A stretch of 64,000 nt of DNA from an uncultured Prevotella sp. (GTDB lineage Bacteria > Bacteroidota > Bacteroidia > Bacteroidales > Bacteroidaceae), in assembly GCA_944320355.1 (NCBI GenBank), contig CALUHC010000016.1:1-64000 (forward strand), read 5' to 3'. The notes beneath the pieces are model-generated. The model did no database searches, had not been told where the DNA came from, and saw only the letters and a program-made list of their open reading frames with translations. Position numbers and translations under genes: made by a program. This document shows, piece after piece, positions 35,141 through 44,839 of this stretch (position 1 is its first letter; each line of letters starts with the position of its first letter).

Positions 35141-35806
35141 ATGCCGTTTCCGATACATATAGACATACTGAATTTCATATTCAAGGGCATCCTCATAGGC
35201 ATGATAGCATCGGCGCCCATGGGGCCGGTGGGCGTGCTCTGTGTGCAGCGCACGCTCAACAAGGGGCGCTGGTTCGGCTTCGTCACCGGTGTGGGGGCCG
35301 CCCTGAGCGACATCATCTACGCCGGGCTGACGGGCTTCGGCATGAGCCTCGTGATGGACATAGTGAACAACCAGCAGAACAAGTTCTACCTCCAGATAGT
35401 GGGCAGCCTGCTGCTGCTGGCCTTCGGGGTATATACTTATCGCAGCGACCCTACGCGAAACATCCACCAGTCTAAGGGCAACCGTGGCTCGCTGGTGCAC
35501 AACGGCGTGACCGCTTTCCTCGTCACGTTCTCCAATCCGCTCATAGTTTTCCTCTTCATGGCCTGCTACGCGCAGTTCGCCTTCGTCATTCCCAACCACC
35601 CGTTCGAGATGTGCGTGGGCTTCATGAGCATCTTCTTGGGCGCGCTGCTGTGGTGGTTCGGCCTGACGTGGCTCATAGACAAGATAAGAGGGAAGTTCGA
35701 CTCCAACGGCATCAAGCTCATCAACCAGATAATAGGAGCCGTGGTCATGATCTGCTCCGCCATCATGATATTCGGCACAGTGACCAATCTCTACAGGTTT
35801 TTCTGA
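35141..35806 (+). CDS. LysE/RhtB-type amino acid exporter
   Basis: 221 residues with about six membrane segments. The start region FIFKGILIGMIASAPMGPVGVLCVQRTL carries the GxxxGxxPGP-like first helix of the LysE superfamily, and FLVTFSNPLIVFLF is a second hallmark with Asn-Pro. Substrate cannot be assigned. The start at 35141 follows a CAATTTTGC box by a few bases. It is 8 bases ahead of the next gene. Confidence 0.85.
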   Translation: MPFPIHIDILNFIFKGILIGMIASAPMGPVGVLCVQRTLNKGRWFGFVTGVGAALSDIIYAGLTGFGMSLVMDIVNNQQNKFYLQIVGSLLLLAFGVYTYRSDPTRNIHQSKGNRGSLVHNGVTAFLVTFSNPLIVFLFMACYAQFAFVIPNHPFEMCVGFMSIFLGALLWWFGLTWLIDKIRGKFDSNGIKLINQIIGAVVMICSAIMIFGTVTNLYRFF

Positions 35807-35814
35807 CTTAATAT

Positions 35815-36357
35815 ATGTTTATAGCGCACGAACTGAGAAAGAAGAACATAGCCGAATACCTGCTGTATATGTGGCAGGTGGAGGACACCATACGCGCTTT
35901 CGGCTGCTCGCTCTCGCGAATCCGGCGCGAATACATAGACCGCTTCGACTACACCGACGAGCAGAAGGAAGAGGAAGCCGACTGGTTTGGCAACCTGATC
36001 CGCATGATGAACCAGGAGGGATGCCGCGAGAAAGGTCACCTGCAGATAAACAAGGTGACCATGCAACAGCTCGAAGAGCTGCACGCGCAGCTGCTGCAGA
36101 GCACGCGCTACCCCTTCTACAACTCGGCTTACTACAAGGTGCTGCCCTTCATCGTGGAGCTGCGCCACCGCGGAGCCGACAAGGACGAGGGCGAGGTGGA
36201 GACCTGCCTCAACTCGCTCTACGGCGTGATGATGCTGCGGCTGCGCAAGAAGCCCATCAGCCCAGACACTGAGCACGCCGTCAAGGAGATATCCACGCTC
36301 GTGGGGATGCTCAACGACTACTATATGAAAGACCGCGAAGAGCCGCTGGAGTTCTGA
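35815..36357 (+). CDS. DUF4924 family protein
   Basis: A 180-residue, alpha-helical, soluble protein with no signal peptide. The N-terminus MFIAHELRKKNIAEYLLYMWQ matches the small Bacteroidota-specific DUF4924 family as I remember it. Function is unknown. It lies between the LysE-type exporter and rfbD in what may be one transcript. Confidence 0.75.
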   Translation: MFIAHELRKKNIAEYLLYMWQVEDTIRAFGCSLSRIRREYIDRFDYTDEQKEEEADWFGNLIRMMNQEGCREKGHLQINKVTMQQLEELHAQLLQSTRYPFYNSAYYKVLPFIVELRHRGADKDEGEVETCLNSLYGVMMLRLRKKPISPDTEHAVKEISTLVGMLNDYYMKDREEPLEF

Positions 36358-36409
36358 CCTGCCGGACGGCTGCGCGCGCTTAAAACACGACCATAAGACA
36401 ACAAAACGT

Positions 36410-37267
36410 ATGAACATACTCATCACAGGCTGCAACGGGCAGTTGGGAAACGAGATGCAACTGCTCGAAAAGGACAACACGCAGCACACTTTCTTCAACA
36501 CAGACGTGAGCCAGCTCGACATCACGGACCAGCAGGCTGTTGACGGCTTCGTGGCCGAAAACGGCATCGACTGCATAGTGAACTGCGCGGCATACACCGC
36601 CGTTGACCGTGCCGAGAGCGACCGCGAGCTGGCCACCACGCTCAACACCGTGGCCCCGGCCTATCTTGCCGCCGCAGTGGAGAGGCGCGGCGGAGCGATG
36701 ATACAGGTTTCGACAGACTACGTATTCAACGGAAAGAACCACCTGCCCTACACGGAGACCGACACGCCGTCGCCCGACAGCGTTTACGGCAGCACCAAGC
36801 TGGCCGGCGAACTGGGCGTGACAAAGTTCTGCAGCCGCACCATGATAGTGCGCACGGCGTGGCTCTACTCCACCTTCGGCAACAACTTCGTGAAAACGAT
36901 GCTGCGCCTCGGCCGCGAGAAAGAGGAGCTTGGAGTGGTCTTCGACCAGATAGGCACGCCGACATACGCCCGCGACCTGGCCTCAGCCATAATGACTGCG
37001 ATAAACAAGGGCATCGTACCCGGCGTATATCACTTCTCTGATGAGGGTGTGTGCAGCTGGTACGACTTCGCCAAAGCCATACACCGCATGGCCGGGATTG
37101 CCACTTGCCACGTCAGGCCACTGCACACGTCGGAGTATCCAACGCCAGCCAACCGCCCGCACTATAGCGTGCTCGACAAGACAAAGATAAAGCAGACATA
37201 CGGCATAGAGATACCCCACTGGGAAGAAAGCCTCGCCGACTGCATCAAGGAACTGCTGAAAGAATAA
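36410..37267 (+). CDS. rfbD: dTDP-4-dehydrorhamnose reductase
   Basis: 285 residues, NADPH-dependent last step of dTDP-L-rhamnose synthesis. The Rossmann motif ITGCNGQLGNEM is at residues 4-15, VNCAAYTAVDRAE follows, and the catalytic triad includes STDYVFNG and the YGSTKLAGE Tyr-x3-Lys. No other rhamnose genes are adjacent. Confidence 0.93.
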   Translation: MNILITGCNGQLGNEMQLLEKDNTQHTFFNTDVSQLDITDQQAVDGFVAENGIDCIVNCAAYTAVDRAESDRELATTLNTVAPAYLAAAVERRGGAMIQVSTDYVFNGKNHLPYTETDTPSPDSVYGSTKLAGELGVTKFCSRTMIVRTAWLYSTFGNNFVKTMLRLGREKEELGVVFDQIGTPTYARDLASAIMTAINKGIVPGVYHFSDEGVCSWYDFAKAIHRMAGIATCHVRPLHTSEYPTPANRPHYSVLDKTKIKQTYGIEIPHWEESLADCIKELLKE

Positions 37268-37270
37268 GGC

Positions 37271-37456
37271 AACCACAGATTGCGCTGATTGCATAAAGAT
37301 ACAAGTAACCCTCTCTGCTTTACGACAACGCTTTGCGACAAGGCATTCTGTGTCCAGGCGTCAGGTTCATTAAGCCACTCTTTCCGTGAAATCCCAAACG
37401 CCGGAACGGCGCACATCGTGCATCAGCTCGGTGCCAATCAGTGAAATCTGTGGTTG
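37271..37456. repeat. Inverted repeat between rfbD and prfC
   Basis: AACCACAGATTGCGCTGATTGCA (37271-37293) is nearly complementary to 37432-37456 (TGCCAATCAGTGAAATCTGTGGTTG). The 138 bases between have no ORF. This fits a small non-autonomous element or a long hairpin in the prfC leader. Confidence 0.55.
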
Positions 37457-37528
37457 AAAAAACAGGAAACCGAGGTAAAGACCACCTGCCGGCACAGGCA
37501 CCATATAAACACGAGAACATAAAGATCG

Positions 37529-39097
37529 ATGAACAACGAGATAGAAAGAAGAAGAACATTCGCAATCATATCGCACCCCGACGCGGGCAAGACAACGCTG
37601 ACGGAGAAGTTCCTGCTCTTCGGCGGACAGATACAAGTGGCCGGCGCCGTGAAGAGCAACAAGATAAGGAAAACGGCCACTTCCGACTGGATGGACATAG
37701 AGAAGCAGCGCGGAATATCCGTGTCTACGTCGGTGATGGAGTTCGACTACGAGGGCTACAAGGTGAACATACTCGACACACCGGGCCACCAGGACTTCGC
37801 CGAGGACACATACCGCACGCTGACTGCCGTCGATTCGGCCATCATCGTGGTGGACAGCGCCAAGGGTGTGGAGGCGCAGACGCGCAAGCTGATGACCGTC
37901 TGCCGCATGAGAAGCACGCCCGTGATAATCTTTGTGAACAAGATGGATCGCGAGGGGCGCGACCCCTTCGACCTCTTGGACGAGCTTGAGCAGGAGCTTG
38001 AGATAAAAGTGAGGCCGCTGTCGTGGCCCATCAACCAGGGCGCGAGGTTCAAGGGCGTTTACAATATATACGAGAGCAAGCTCGACCTCTTCACCCCCGA
38101 CAAGCAACGCGTGACGGACAAGGTGGAGGTGGACATAAACAGCGACGAGCTTGACGCGCGCGTAGGCGAGGACAACGCCGCCAAACTGCGCGAGGACCTG
38201 GAGCTGGTGGACGGCGTTTACCCCGAGTTCAACGTCGATGACTACCGCGAGGCCCGCGTGGCTCCGGTGTTCTTCGGCTCCGCCCTCAACAACTTCGGCG
38301 TGCAGGAGCTGCTCAACTGCTTCGTGAAGATAGCCCCGAGCCCCCGCCCGACAGTGGCGGAGGAGCGCACGGTGAGCCCCGAGGAACCGAAATTCACGGG
38401 CTTCATCTTCAAGATAACGGCCAACATAGACCCCAACCACCGCTCGTGCATAGCCTTCTGCAAGGTGTGCAGCGGAAAGTTCGTGCGCAACCAGCCCTAC
38501 CTCCACGTGCGGCAAGGCAAGACGGTGCGCTTCTCTTCGCCCACGCAGTTCATGGCCCAGCGCAAGAGCACCATCGACGAGGCATACCCGGGCGACATCG
38601 TCGGCCTGCCCGACAACGGCATATTCAAGATTGGCGACACGCTGACCGAGGGCGAGCAGCTGCACTTCCGCGGCCTGCCCAGCTTCTCGCCGGAGATGTT
38701 CAAGTACATAGAGAACGCCGACCCGATGAAGTCGAAGCAGCTGCAGAAGGGCATCGACCAGCTGATGGACGAGGGAGTGGCGCAGCTCTTCGTCAACCAG
38801 TTCAACGGCCGCAAGATAATCGGCACCGTGGGCCAGCTGCAGTTTGAGGTCATACAGTACCGCCTGGAGAACGAGTACAACGCCAAGTGCCGCTGGGAGC
38901 CGGTGCACCTGTACAAGGCCTGCTGGATAGAGAGCGACGACGCGGCCGAGCTTGAGAACTTCAAGAAGCGCAAGTACCAGTATATGGCCAAGGACCGCGA
39001 CGGCCGCGACGTGTTCCTGGCCGACAGCGGCTACGTGCTCAGCATGGCGCAGGAGGACTTCAAGCACATCCGGTTCCACTTCACGAGCGAGTTCTGA
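37529..39097 (+). CDS. prfC: Peptide chain release factor 3
   Basis: 522 residues, the translational GTPase that recycles RF1/RF2. G1 is [14 protein letters not shown] (about 14-27), G3 [12 protein letters not shown] and G4 VNKMDREG. The RF3-specific domain III follows ([15 protein letters not shown]). Length matches E. coli RF3 (529). Confidence 0.96.
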   Translation: MNNEIERRRTFAIISHPDAGKTTLTEKFLLFGGQIQVAGAVKSNKIRKTATSDWMDIEKQRGISVSTSVMEFDYEGYKVNILDTPGHQDFAEDTYRTLTAVDSAIIVVDSAKGVEAQTRKLMTVCRMRSTPVIIFVNKMDREGRDPFDLLDELEQELEIKVRPLSWPINQGARFKGVYNIYESKLDLFTPDKQRVTDKVEVDINSDELDARVGEDNAAKLREDLELVDGVYPEFNVDDYREARVAPVFFGSALNNFGVQELLNCFVKIAPSPRPTVAEERTVSPEEPKFTGFIFKITANIDPNHRSCIAFCKVCSGKFVRNQPYLHVRQGKTVRFSSPTQFMAQRKSTIDEAYPGDIVGLPDNGIFKIGDTLTEGEQLHFRGLPSFSPEMFKYIENADPMKSKQLQKGIDQLMDEGVAQLFVNQFNGRKIIGTVGQLQFEVIQYRLENEYNAKCRWEPVHLYKACWIESDDAAELENFKKRKYQYMAKDRDGRDVFLADSGYVLSMAQEDFKHIRFHFTSEF

Positions 39098-39178
39098 GGC
39101 ACGTCCCGACGCGCTCCGGCGGGCTGTCAGCCGGCCGCCGCGAAGCGTGTCAAAAAACAGGGCATGCCGTTCCGCCTC

Positions 39179-39266
39179 GCAAAACGGGTCGTTTCATCGC
39201 CTGAAACGGCACGTTTCGGAGCGCAAAACGCGCCGTTTCGCAAGCCAAAACGGCACATTTCGCAAT
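39179..39266 (-). repeat. 22-bp array 7
   Basis: Four units start at 39179, 39201, 39223 and 39245 in the prfC-threonylcarbamoyl-AMP synthase spacer. On the minus strand they are preceded by CACTGATAATCAGCGGCATT, resembling the flank of array 5. A weak fifth unit may lie at 39157. Confidence 0.7.
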
Positions 39267-39424
39267 GCCGCTGATTATCAGTGGCTTACAGAGGCGGCCA
39301 AGGCTGCTTGGCGTGTGCCAAAAAACAAGGTTCCGGCAGTGCCGCCCTGTCTCCCCTGATGCCCGCCCTGTAGCCGGCAATGGGCGGCCACACACATTTT
39401 AAAATATAACACATAGCAAACAAG

Positions 39425-39994
39425 ATGACAAGAGAAGAAGACATAAGGCGCGCCGTGGAGACCATGCGCAACGGCGGCGTGATACTCTATCCCACGGACA
39501 CCGTGTGGGGAATAGGCTGCGACGCCACCAACGCCGAGGCCGTGGCCAAGGTCTACAAGATAAAGCAGCGCGACGACTCAAAGGCCATGATATGCCTCGT
39601 GGACAGCGACGCGCGGCTGCAACGCTACGTGCGCAACGTGCCGAACGTGGCTTGGGAGCTGCTCGACTGCGCCACCAAGCCGCTCACGGTGATACTCGAC
39701 GGGGCCACCGGACTGGCTCCCAACCTCATCGCCGCCGACGGAAGCATCGCCATGCGCATCACCAACGAGCCGTTCTCCAAGGAGCTGTGCTACCGCTTCC
39801 AGAAGCCCGTGGTGTCCACCTCGGCCAACATCTCAGGCCAGCCCGCAGCCCAAAACTACTGCGACATTGCCCCCGAGCTGCTTGAGGCAGCCGACTACGT
39901 GTGCTGGAGCAGGCGGCAGGAACACAAACCGCACACGCCGTCGAGCATCGTCAGGCTGAAAATAAACGGGGAGGTGGAGATAATAAGGCAATGA
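39425..39994 (+). CDS. L-threonylcarbamoyladenylate synthase (YrdC/Sua5 family)
   Basis: 189 residues making threonylcarbamoyl-AMP for t6A37 of ANN-decoding tRNAs. The hallmark YPTDTVWGIGCDATN is at about 20-34, followed by KVYKIKQRDDSKAM and PVVSTSANISGQPA. The C-terminal Sua5 domain is absent, as in YrdC. Its stop overlaps the next start as ATGA. Confidence 0.93.
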   Translation: MTREEDIRRAVETMRNGGVILYPTDTVWGIGCDATNAEAVAKVYKIKQRDDSKAMICLVDSDARLQRYVRNVPNVAWELLDCATKPLTVILDGATGLAPNLIAADGSIAMRITNEPFSKELCYRFQKPVVSTSANISGQPAAQNYCDIAPELLEAADYVCWSRRQEHKPHTPSSIVRLKINGEVEIIRQ

Positions 39995-41802
39995 CGGCAA
40001 GCGGATTGGCAGACAGCGAGAAGCAGACGTGGTTCCACAGGCTGCTCGAATGGCGCGAGAGGCACGTCGGCGAGAGGATGTTCGTGCTCGTGCTCGCGTT
40101 CTTCGTGGGCTTGTTCTGTGCTGTGGCGGCCTACGTCCTGCACTGGATAATCAACCAGATAGGCCTGCTGCTCACCAGCTCTTTCAACGAGAAGACGGCC
40201 AACTGGCTCTATCTCGTCTATCCCGTTGCCGGCATCTACCTCACGTCGCTCTTCGTGAGGTACGTCGTCAAGGACAACATCAGCCACGGCATAACGCGCA
40301 TTCTCTACGCCATCAGCAGCAAGCGGAGCCGCCTGCGCGGCCACAACTGCTGGTCGTCGGTCATAGCCTCGGCCATAACCATCGGCTTCGGAGGCTCTGT
40401 GGGAGCCGAGGCGCCTATCGTCCTCACCGGCTCTGCCATAGGCTCTAACCTCGGGAGGCTGTTCAAGATGGACCGCAAGGTGGTGATGCTCCTCGTGGGC
40501 TGCGGCGCGGCGGGAGCCATCGCCGGCATTTTCAAGGCGCCGATAGCCGGGCTCGTGTTCACGCTTGAGGTGCTCATGATAGACCTCACCATGGCTTCGC
40601 TCCTGCCCATACTCATATCGTGCGTCACGGCCACGTGCTTCACGTACATATTCAGCGGCTCCACGTCGCTCTTCACGTTCAGTCTCGACGCGCAATGGAC
40701 CGTGGAGCGCGTGCCGGCAAACATTCTCCTCGGCATCGCCTGCGGGCTCATCAGCCTCTACTTCATCCGCGCCATGACCGTGTGCGAGGATATGTTCGCC
40801 CGCTTCAAGGACCGCCCATACGTCAAGCTGGCCATCGGCGGCGGTATGCTCAGCCTGCTCATATTCCTCTTCCCGTCGCTCTTCGGCGAGGGATACCACG
40901 ACATAAACCTGTTGCTGAACGGCAGCACGGAGGCCGACTGGAACGGCATAATGCACAACTCTCTGTTCTCCGGCCACGGTAATATGCTCATCCTGTATGT
41001 GCTGCTGGTGGTGCTGGCCAAGGTGTTCGCCACCTCTGCCACCAACGGCGGCGGCGGTTGCGGCGGTACGTTCGCCCCGAGCCTCTTCGTGGGCTGCTTC
41101 GGCGGCTTCCTCTTCGCCCGCATCTGGAACACCTACGAGATAGGTGTCTACGTGCCGGAGAAGAACTTCGCCCTGCTCGGCATGGCCGGAGTGATGTCGG
41201 GAGTGATGCACGCGCCGCTCACGGGCATATTCCTCATAGCCGAGATAACGGGCGGATACGCCCTCCTCTTGCCGCTTATGATTGTCAGCGTGTGCTCCTA
41301 CCTCACCATAATCATCTTCGAGCCGCACAGCATCTACGGTATGCGGCTGGCGCGGCAGGGCAAGCTCATCACCCACCACACGGACCACGCGGTGCTCACA
41401 CTGATGAGCCTTGACAGCGTGATAGAGCGCGAATACACCGGCGTCACGCCCGACATGGAGCTAGGGGCGATAGTGCACAAGATCAGCCGGAGCCGCAACA
41501 GCTTCCTGCCGGTGCTCGACGCGGCAGGCAACCTGCTCGGCGAGATAGACATATCCAAGATACGTAACGTGATGTTCCGCATCGAACTGTACCACCACTT
41601 CAAGGCCAGCCAGCTGATGACGCAGCCCGAGGCCACGCTGAGGGACGACCTGCCCATGACCGAGGTGATGAAGGTCTTTGACCTTACGCACGCCGACTGG
41701 CTGCCCGTGCTCGACGGAGAGGGCCACTTCAAGGGCTACATTTCACGACAGCGCGTGTACGGAATGTACCGCAAGATGGTGGCCGACATGAGCGAGGATT
41801 GA
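39991..41802 (+). CDS. ClC-type chloride channel/antiporter with CBS domains
   Basis: About 603 residues from 39991 (MTASGLADSEKQTW). The membrane part (about 30-440) has GSVGAEAPIVLTGSAIGSNLG, whose Glu corresponds to the ClC gating glutamate, and GGCGGTFAPSLFVGCFGG (the GIFAP region). The usual GSGIP segment is not clear (NISHGITRI). Two CBS domains occupy about 460-595. The start overlaps the previous stop (ATGA), so the genes are translationally coupled; the longer frame from 39901 would lie inside the previous gene. Confidence 0.9.
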   Translation: MTASGLADSEKQTWFHRLLEWRERHVGERMFVLVLAFFVGLFCAVAAYVLHWIINQIGLLLTSSFNEKTANWLYLVYPVAGIYLTSLFVRYVVKDNISHGITRILYAISSKRSRLRGHNCWSSVIASAITIGFGGSVGAEAPIVLTGSAIGSNLGRLFKMDRKVVMLLVGCGAAGAIAGIFKAPIAGLVFTLEVLMIDLTMASLLPILISCVTATCFTYIFSGSTSLFTFSLDAQWTVERVPANILLGIACGLISLYFIRAMTVCEDMFARFKDRPYVKLAIGGGMLSLLIFLFPSLFGEGYHDINLLLNGSTEADWNGIMHNSLFSGHGNMLILYVLLVVLAKVFATSATNGGGGCGGTFAPSLFVGCFGGFLFARIWNTYEIGVYVPEKNFALLGMAGVMSGVMHAPLTGIFLIAEITGGYALLLPLMIVSVCSYLTIIIFEPHSIYGMRLARQGKLITHHTDHAVLTLMSLDSVIEREYTGVTPDMELGAIVHKISRSRNSFLPVLDAAGNLLGEIDISKIRNVMFRIELYHHFKASQLMTQPEATLRDDLPMTEVMKVFDLTHADWLPVLDGEGHFKGYISRQRVYGMYRKMVADMSED

Positions 41803-41822
41803 CATAAAGAAACGCAGATAGG

Positions 41823-42803
41823 ATGAAAAAAGAAGACCTGAAGATAGTGTTCATGGGCACGCCCGACTTTGCTGTCGAGACCCTGCGCGCCCTTGTGGAA
41901 GGCGGCTACAGCGTGGTGGCCGTGGTCACCCAGCCCGACAAGCCCGTCGGCCGTCACGGCAGCGTGCTCCAGCCGTCGGCCGTCAAGCAGTATGCCGTGT
42001 CGGTTGGCCTGCCCGTGCTGCAGCCGGTGAGGATGAAGGACCCGGCCTTTGTCGAGGAGCTTCGCTCATTCGGGGCCAACCTGCAGGTGGTAGTGGCATT
42101 CAGGATGCTGCCCGAGGTGGTGTGGGCCATGCCCGAATACGGCACGTTCAACGTCCACGCGGCCCTGTTGCCGCAGTACCGGGGCGCAGCTCCCATCAAC
42201 TGGGCAGTGATAAACGGCGAGACCCGCACGGGCATATCCACCTTCTTTCTCGACCACGAGATAGACACTGGCCGCGTGATAATGCGCCGCCCGTTCGATA
42301 TAAAGCCCGACGACAACGCCGGCGACGTCTATGACGGACTCATGCGCCTCGGTGCCGAGGTGTGCCTCAGCACGCTCGACAGGATAGTAGAGTCAGGCGG
42401 GCACCCCGAGGCCATACCCCAGGCCGAGCTGACAGTGCCGGGCGAGGCCCTGCACCCGGCTCCGAAGATATTCAAGGAGACGTGCCGCATAGATTGGAGC
42501 CTGCCCGCCGGCAAGGTGCACAACTTCGTGCGCGGCCTCAGTCCGCACCCCGGGGCGTGGACAAACCTCACGACAGCCGACGGCAAGCAGACCGTGCTGA
42601 AGATATATTCCACCGCGCTGACCGGCCAGAACTGTGCCGCCGCGCCCGGAACGCTGGTCAAGTGCGGCCGCGGATTGGGCATAGTGACCGCCGGCGGGGG
42701 CGTATTGGCCGTGCGAGAGCTGCAACTGTCGGGGAAGAAGCGCATGGACTCGGCCAGCTTTCTCAACGGCATCAAGGACATGGACCTGTGCCGGGTGGAA
42801 TAA
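41823..42803 (+). CDS. fmt: Methionyl-tRNA formyltransferase
   Basis: 326 residues formylating initiator Met-tRNA. VFMGTPDFAVETL opens the Rossmann-like domain. NVHAALLPQYRGAAPINWAVINGE and the SLLP-like motif hold the catalytic Asn/His. ISTFFLDHEIDTGRVI completes the active site, and the C-terminal OB-like domain follows from about 210. It is 20 bases after the ClC gene. Confidence 0.96.
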   Translation: MKKEDLKIVFMGTPDFAVETLRALVEGGYSVVAVVTQPDKPVGRHGSVLQPSAVKQYAVSVGLPVLQPVRMKDPAFVEELRSFGANLQVVVAFRMLPEVVWAMPEYGTFNVHAALLPQYRGAAPINWAVINGETRTGISTFFLDHEIDTGRVIMRRPFDIKPDDNAGDVYDGLMRLGAEVCLSTLDRIVESGGHPEAIPQAELTVPGEALHPAPKIFKETCRIDWSLPAGKVHNFVRGLSPHPGAWTNLTTADGKQTVLKIYSTALTGQNCAAAPGTLVKCGRGLGIVTAGGGVLAVRELQLSGKKRMDSASFLNGIKDMDLCRVE

Positions 42804-42878
42804 ATTAGTGGCCGCCGGATATAATAAATCAAGGCTCGCACCGTTTGATAGATATAATAACCAAAAAGGGAAGAGCCT

Positions 42879-43007
42879 ATGAAGCATTTTACACAAGAAG
42901 GATTGAATCCGAGCGAGAGGACGCTTGACCTGATAAGGAAGATAGCGTACACATACAGAGTAATGAAACTGGCAGACGGCTCGACCGCGTCGCTCTGCCT
43001 GAACTGA
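42879..43007 (+). CDS. Small conserved-looking ORF between fmt and rpe (42 aa)
   Basis: ATG at 42879, preceded by AAAAAGGGAAGAG, opens a 42-codon frame beginning MKHFTQEGLNPSERTLDLIR and ending TASLCLN. Codon use (ATA, AAG, GAG, CTG, GCG) matches neighbouring genes. It fits neatly in the fmt-rpe gap, ending 8 bases before rpe. The predicted peptide is helical with a basic middle (IRKIAYTYR). I do not know its function. Confidence 0.6.
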   Translation: MKHFTQEGLNPSERTLDLIRKIAYTYRVMKLADGSTASLCLN

Positions 43008-43015
43008 ACTTCGAC

Positions 43016-43678
43016 ATGGCATTAGTATCACCTTCGCTCCTTGCCGCCGACTTTCTTCACCTCGGCGACGAGATAGAAATGATAAACCGCAGTGAGGCCG
43101 ACTGGCTCCACCTCGACGTGATGGACGGCGTGTTCGTGCCAAACATATCATTTGGCTTCCCTGTTCTCGAAGCCGTGGCGCGGGCGTGCCGTAAGCCGCT
43201 CGACGTGCATTTCATGATTGTCAGGCCCGAGCAGTACATCGCGCAGACGGCGCGACTGGGCGCGATGATGATGAACGTGCACTACGAAGCCTGCGCCCAC
43301 CTGCACCGCACGGTGCAGGAAATCCACCGCGCCGGCATGAAAGCCGGGGTCACGCTCAACCCCACCACGCCCGTGGCAATGCTCGAAGACATAATCGCCG
43401 ACATAGACATGGTGCTCCTGATGAGTGTAAACCCGGGATTCGGCGGGCAGGACTTCATCGAGAACACCATAGCCAAGGTGGGTCGCCTGCGCGAGCTTAT
43501 AGACCGCAGTGGCTCCCGCGCCCTCATAGAAGTGGACGGGGGAGTGCAGGCCGACACTGCCCCGCGCCTTGTGGCTGCCGGTGTCGATGTGCTTGTCAGT
43601 GGCAGCTATGTGTTCAAGAGCGCCGACCCCGAGGCCGCCATCAGCAGCCTGAGGAACCTCGGCGGCACGGTGGCTTAG
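43016..43678 (+). CDS. rpe: Ribulose-phosphate 3-epimerase
   Basis: 220 residues, a TIM-barrel metalloenzyme interconverting ribulose-5-P and xylulose-5-P. Motifs are SPSLLAADFLHLGDE, LHLDVMDGVFVPNISFG (metal His/Asp), DVHFMI, LMSVNPGFGGQDF and IEVDGGV. It ends at the terminator 43741-43800. Confidence 0.96.
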   Translation: MALVSPSLLAADFLHLGDEIEMINRSEADWLHLDVMDGVFVPNISFGFPVLEAVARACRKPLDVHFMIVRPEQYIAQTARLGAMMMNVHYEACAHLHRTVQEIHRAGMKAGVTLNPTTPVAMLEDIIADIDMVLLMSVNPGFGGQDFIENTIAKVGRLRELIDRSGSRALIEVDGGVQADTAPRLVAAGVDVLVSGSYVFKSADPEAAISSLRNLGGTVA

Positions 43679-43740
43679 CCCAGGGAGGGCCAAGCCGGGA
43701 GCTGTCAGTTCGTTTTCCACCCGGCAACATCAGCTTGCCT

Positions 43741-43800
43741 ATCCGCAAACATCCGTCCGAGCAGCCAGACAGGCGGGGACGGATGTTTGCGGATATTTTT
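43741..43800 (+). terminator. Terminator after rpe
   Basis: The 18-bp arm ATCCGCAAACATCCGTCC (43741-43758) pairs perfectly with 43777-43794 and is followed by ATTTTTG. Confidence 0.8.
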
Positions 43801-43853
43801 GTTTGTGGAGCCAAAAACACGCCGAATGCCTTGCCCATATCGCAAATTATGTT

Positions 43854-43861
43854 TATTTTTG
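43854..43861 (+). promoter_or_regulatory. -7 box for the acidic-repeat protein gene
   Basis: TATTTTTG fits TAnnTTTG, and CTTG (43830-43833) lies 20 bases upstream as a partial -33 box. Confidence 0.5.
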
Positions 43862-43947
43862 TAAGCACGCAGAGTGTGCCGGGGACGGGCTTCCGCCTTG
43901 TTTGCGCCGCCGCACTTGCGCCTGACAAACTAAAATCCATATTGCCA

Positions 43948-44793
43948 ATGGGCAAGTTCAGAATGTTTTTGCTTACCGTTGCCACAGTGACAATGGCCGG
44001 GGCGGTAGCCTGTGCGGGCAGTCCCGAGGCCGGGCGCGACGGCGGTGCAGCCACTGTAGAACAGTCCGCCATGCCGGTGGACGACATCTATGCCTTTGCA
44101 AGGCAGCGCTACGGCGGTTGCCAGATATTGGACCGCGACTACGACAACGGATATACTGAAATAAAAATACGCCACGGCGGGCAAGAGAAAATAATGCTCA
44201 CCGAAGGCGGAAAGGCATGGGTGAGAACGCTGTGGGAGATACGCCGAGAGCGGCTCTCGCAGAAAGTCATCGACGGAATGAAGCGCGAAGGGTTAGTATA
44301 CGAGGCCATAGACGACAACGACAACCAGGTTGTTGACACCCCCGACGGACTATACTATGCCGTGCAGGCAAGGCGCAACGACGAAGACCACATATATATC
44401 GTAACTCCATTGGGCAAGATTGTCAGCCGCATATCGTCCGACGCGTGGGACGACGGCCGTGTGCCCAACCTCTATTCGGGTGGCAGCGCGACAACGCAAC
44501 TCCCCGGACGCGGCCTCGGCGGGCGGAACGACGAGGTGGAACACAAGGACAGTCACCGCTACGGGAGCGATGGCGGCGAGGACCGCTTTGGCGAGGAAGA
44601 CGACGAGTGGGACAGTGCCTCGCCGCGGCGCAAGGCCGTGCGCCAGCGCGATGACGGCGAGGACCGCTTTGACGAGGGGGACGACGAGTGGGACAGTGCC
44701 TCGCCGCGGCGCAAGGCCGTGCGCCAGCGAGACAACGGCGAGGACCGATTTGACGAGGGAGACGACGAATGGCCGTCAGGAAAAGAAGCCTGA
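43948..44793 (+). CDS. Exported protein with 27-residue acidic/basic tandem repeats
   Basis: About 281 residues. The start is placed at 43948, before the signal MGKFRMFLLTVATVTMAGAVACAG, which may be a lipoprotein signal with an imperfect lipobox (AVAC). The middle (about 45-190) is an unrecognised globular region. The C-terminus holds 2.6 tandem copies of a 27-residue unit reading GEDRFDEGDDEWDSASPRRK and AVRQRDD, alternating strongly acidic and basic. Function is unknown. It probably shares a transcript with the next lipoprotein gene (46-base gap). Confidence 0.65.
   Translation: MGKFRMFLLTVATVTMAGAVACAGSPEAGRDGGAATVEQSAMPVDDIYAFARQRYGGCQILDRDYDNGYTEIKIRHGGQEKIMLTEGGKAWVRTLWEIRRERLSQKVIDGMKREGLVYEAIDDNDNQVVDTPDGLYYAVQARRNDEDHIYIVTPLGKIVSRISSDAWDDGRVPNLYSGGSATTQLPGRGLGGRNDEVEHKDSHRYGSDGGEDRFGEEDDEWDSASPRRKAVRQRDDGEDRFDEGDDEWDSASPRRKAVRQRDNGEDRFDEGDDEWPSGKEA
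44575..44790 (+). repeat. 81-bp in-frame tandem repeat
   Basis: Units start at 44575, 44656 and 44737 (the last truncated at about 54 bp) with very few differences. Being a multiple of three, gain or loss of units would change protein length without a frameshift. Confidence 0.85.
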
Positions 44794-44839
44794 GGTGAGG
44801 CCGTTGGCACCACATTGACAACCAGAAAAAAACAGCATT

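Noticed and set aside
39895..41388. 497-codon minus frame opposite the ClC gene
   Set aside because: It is Glu/Arg/His-rich without a recognisable domain, opposite a well-conserved membrane protein.
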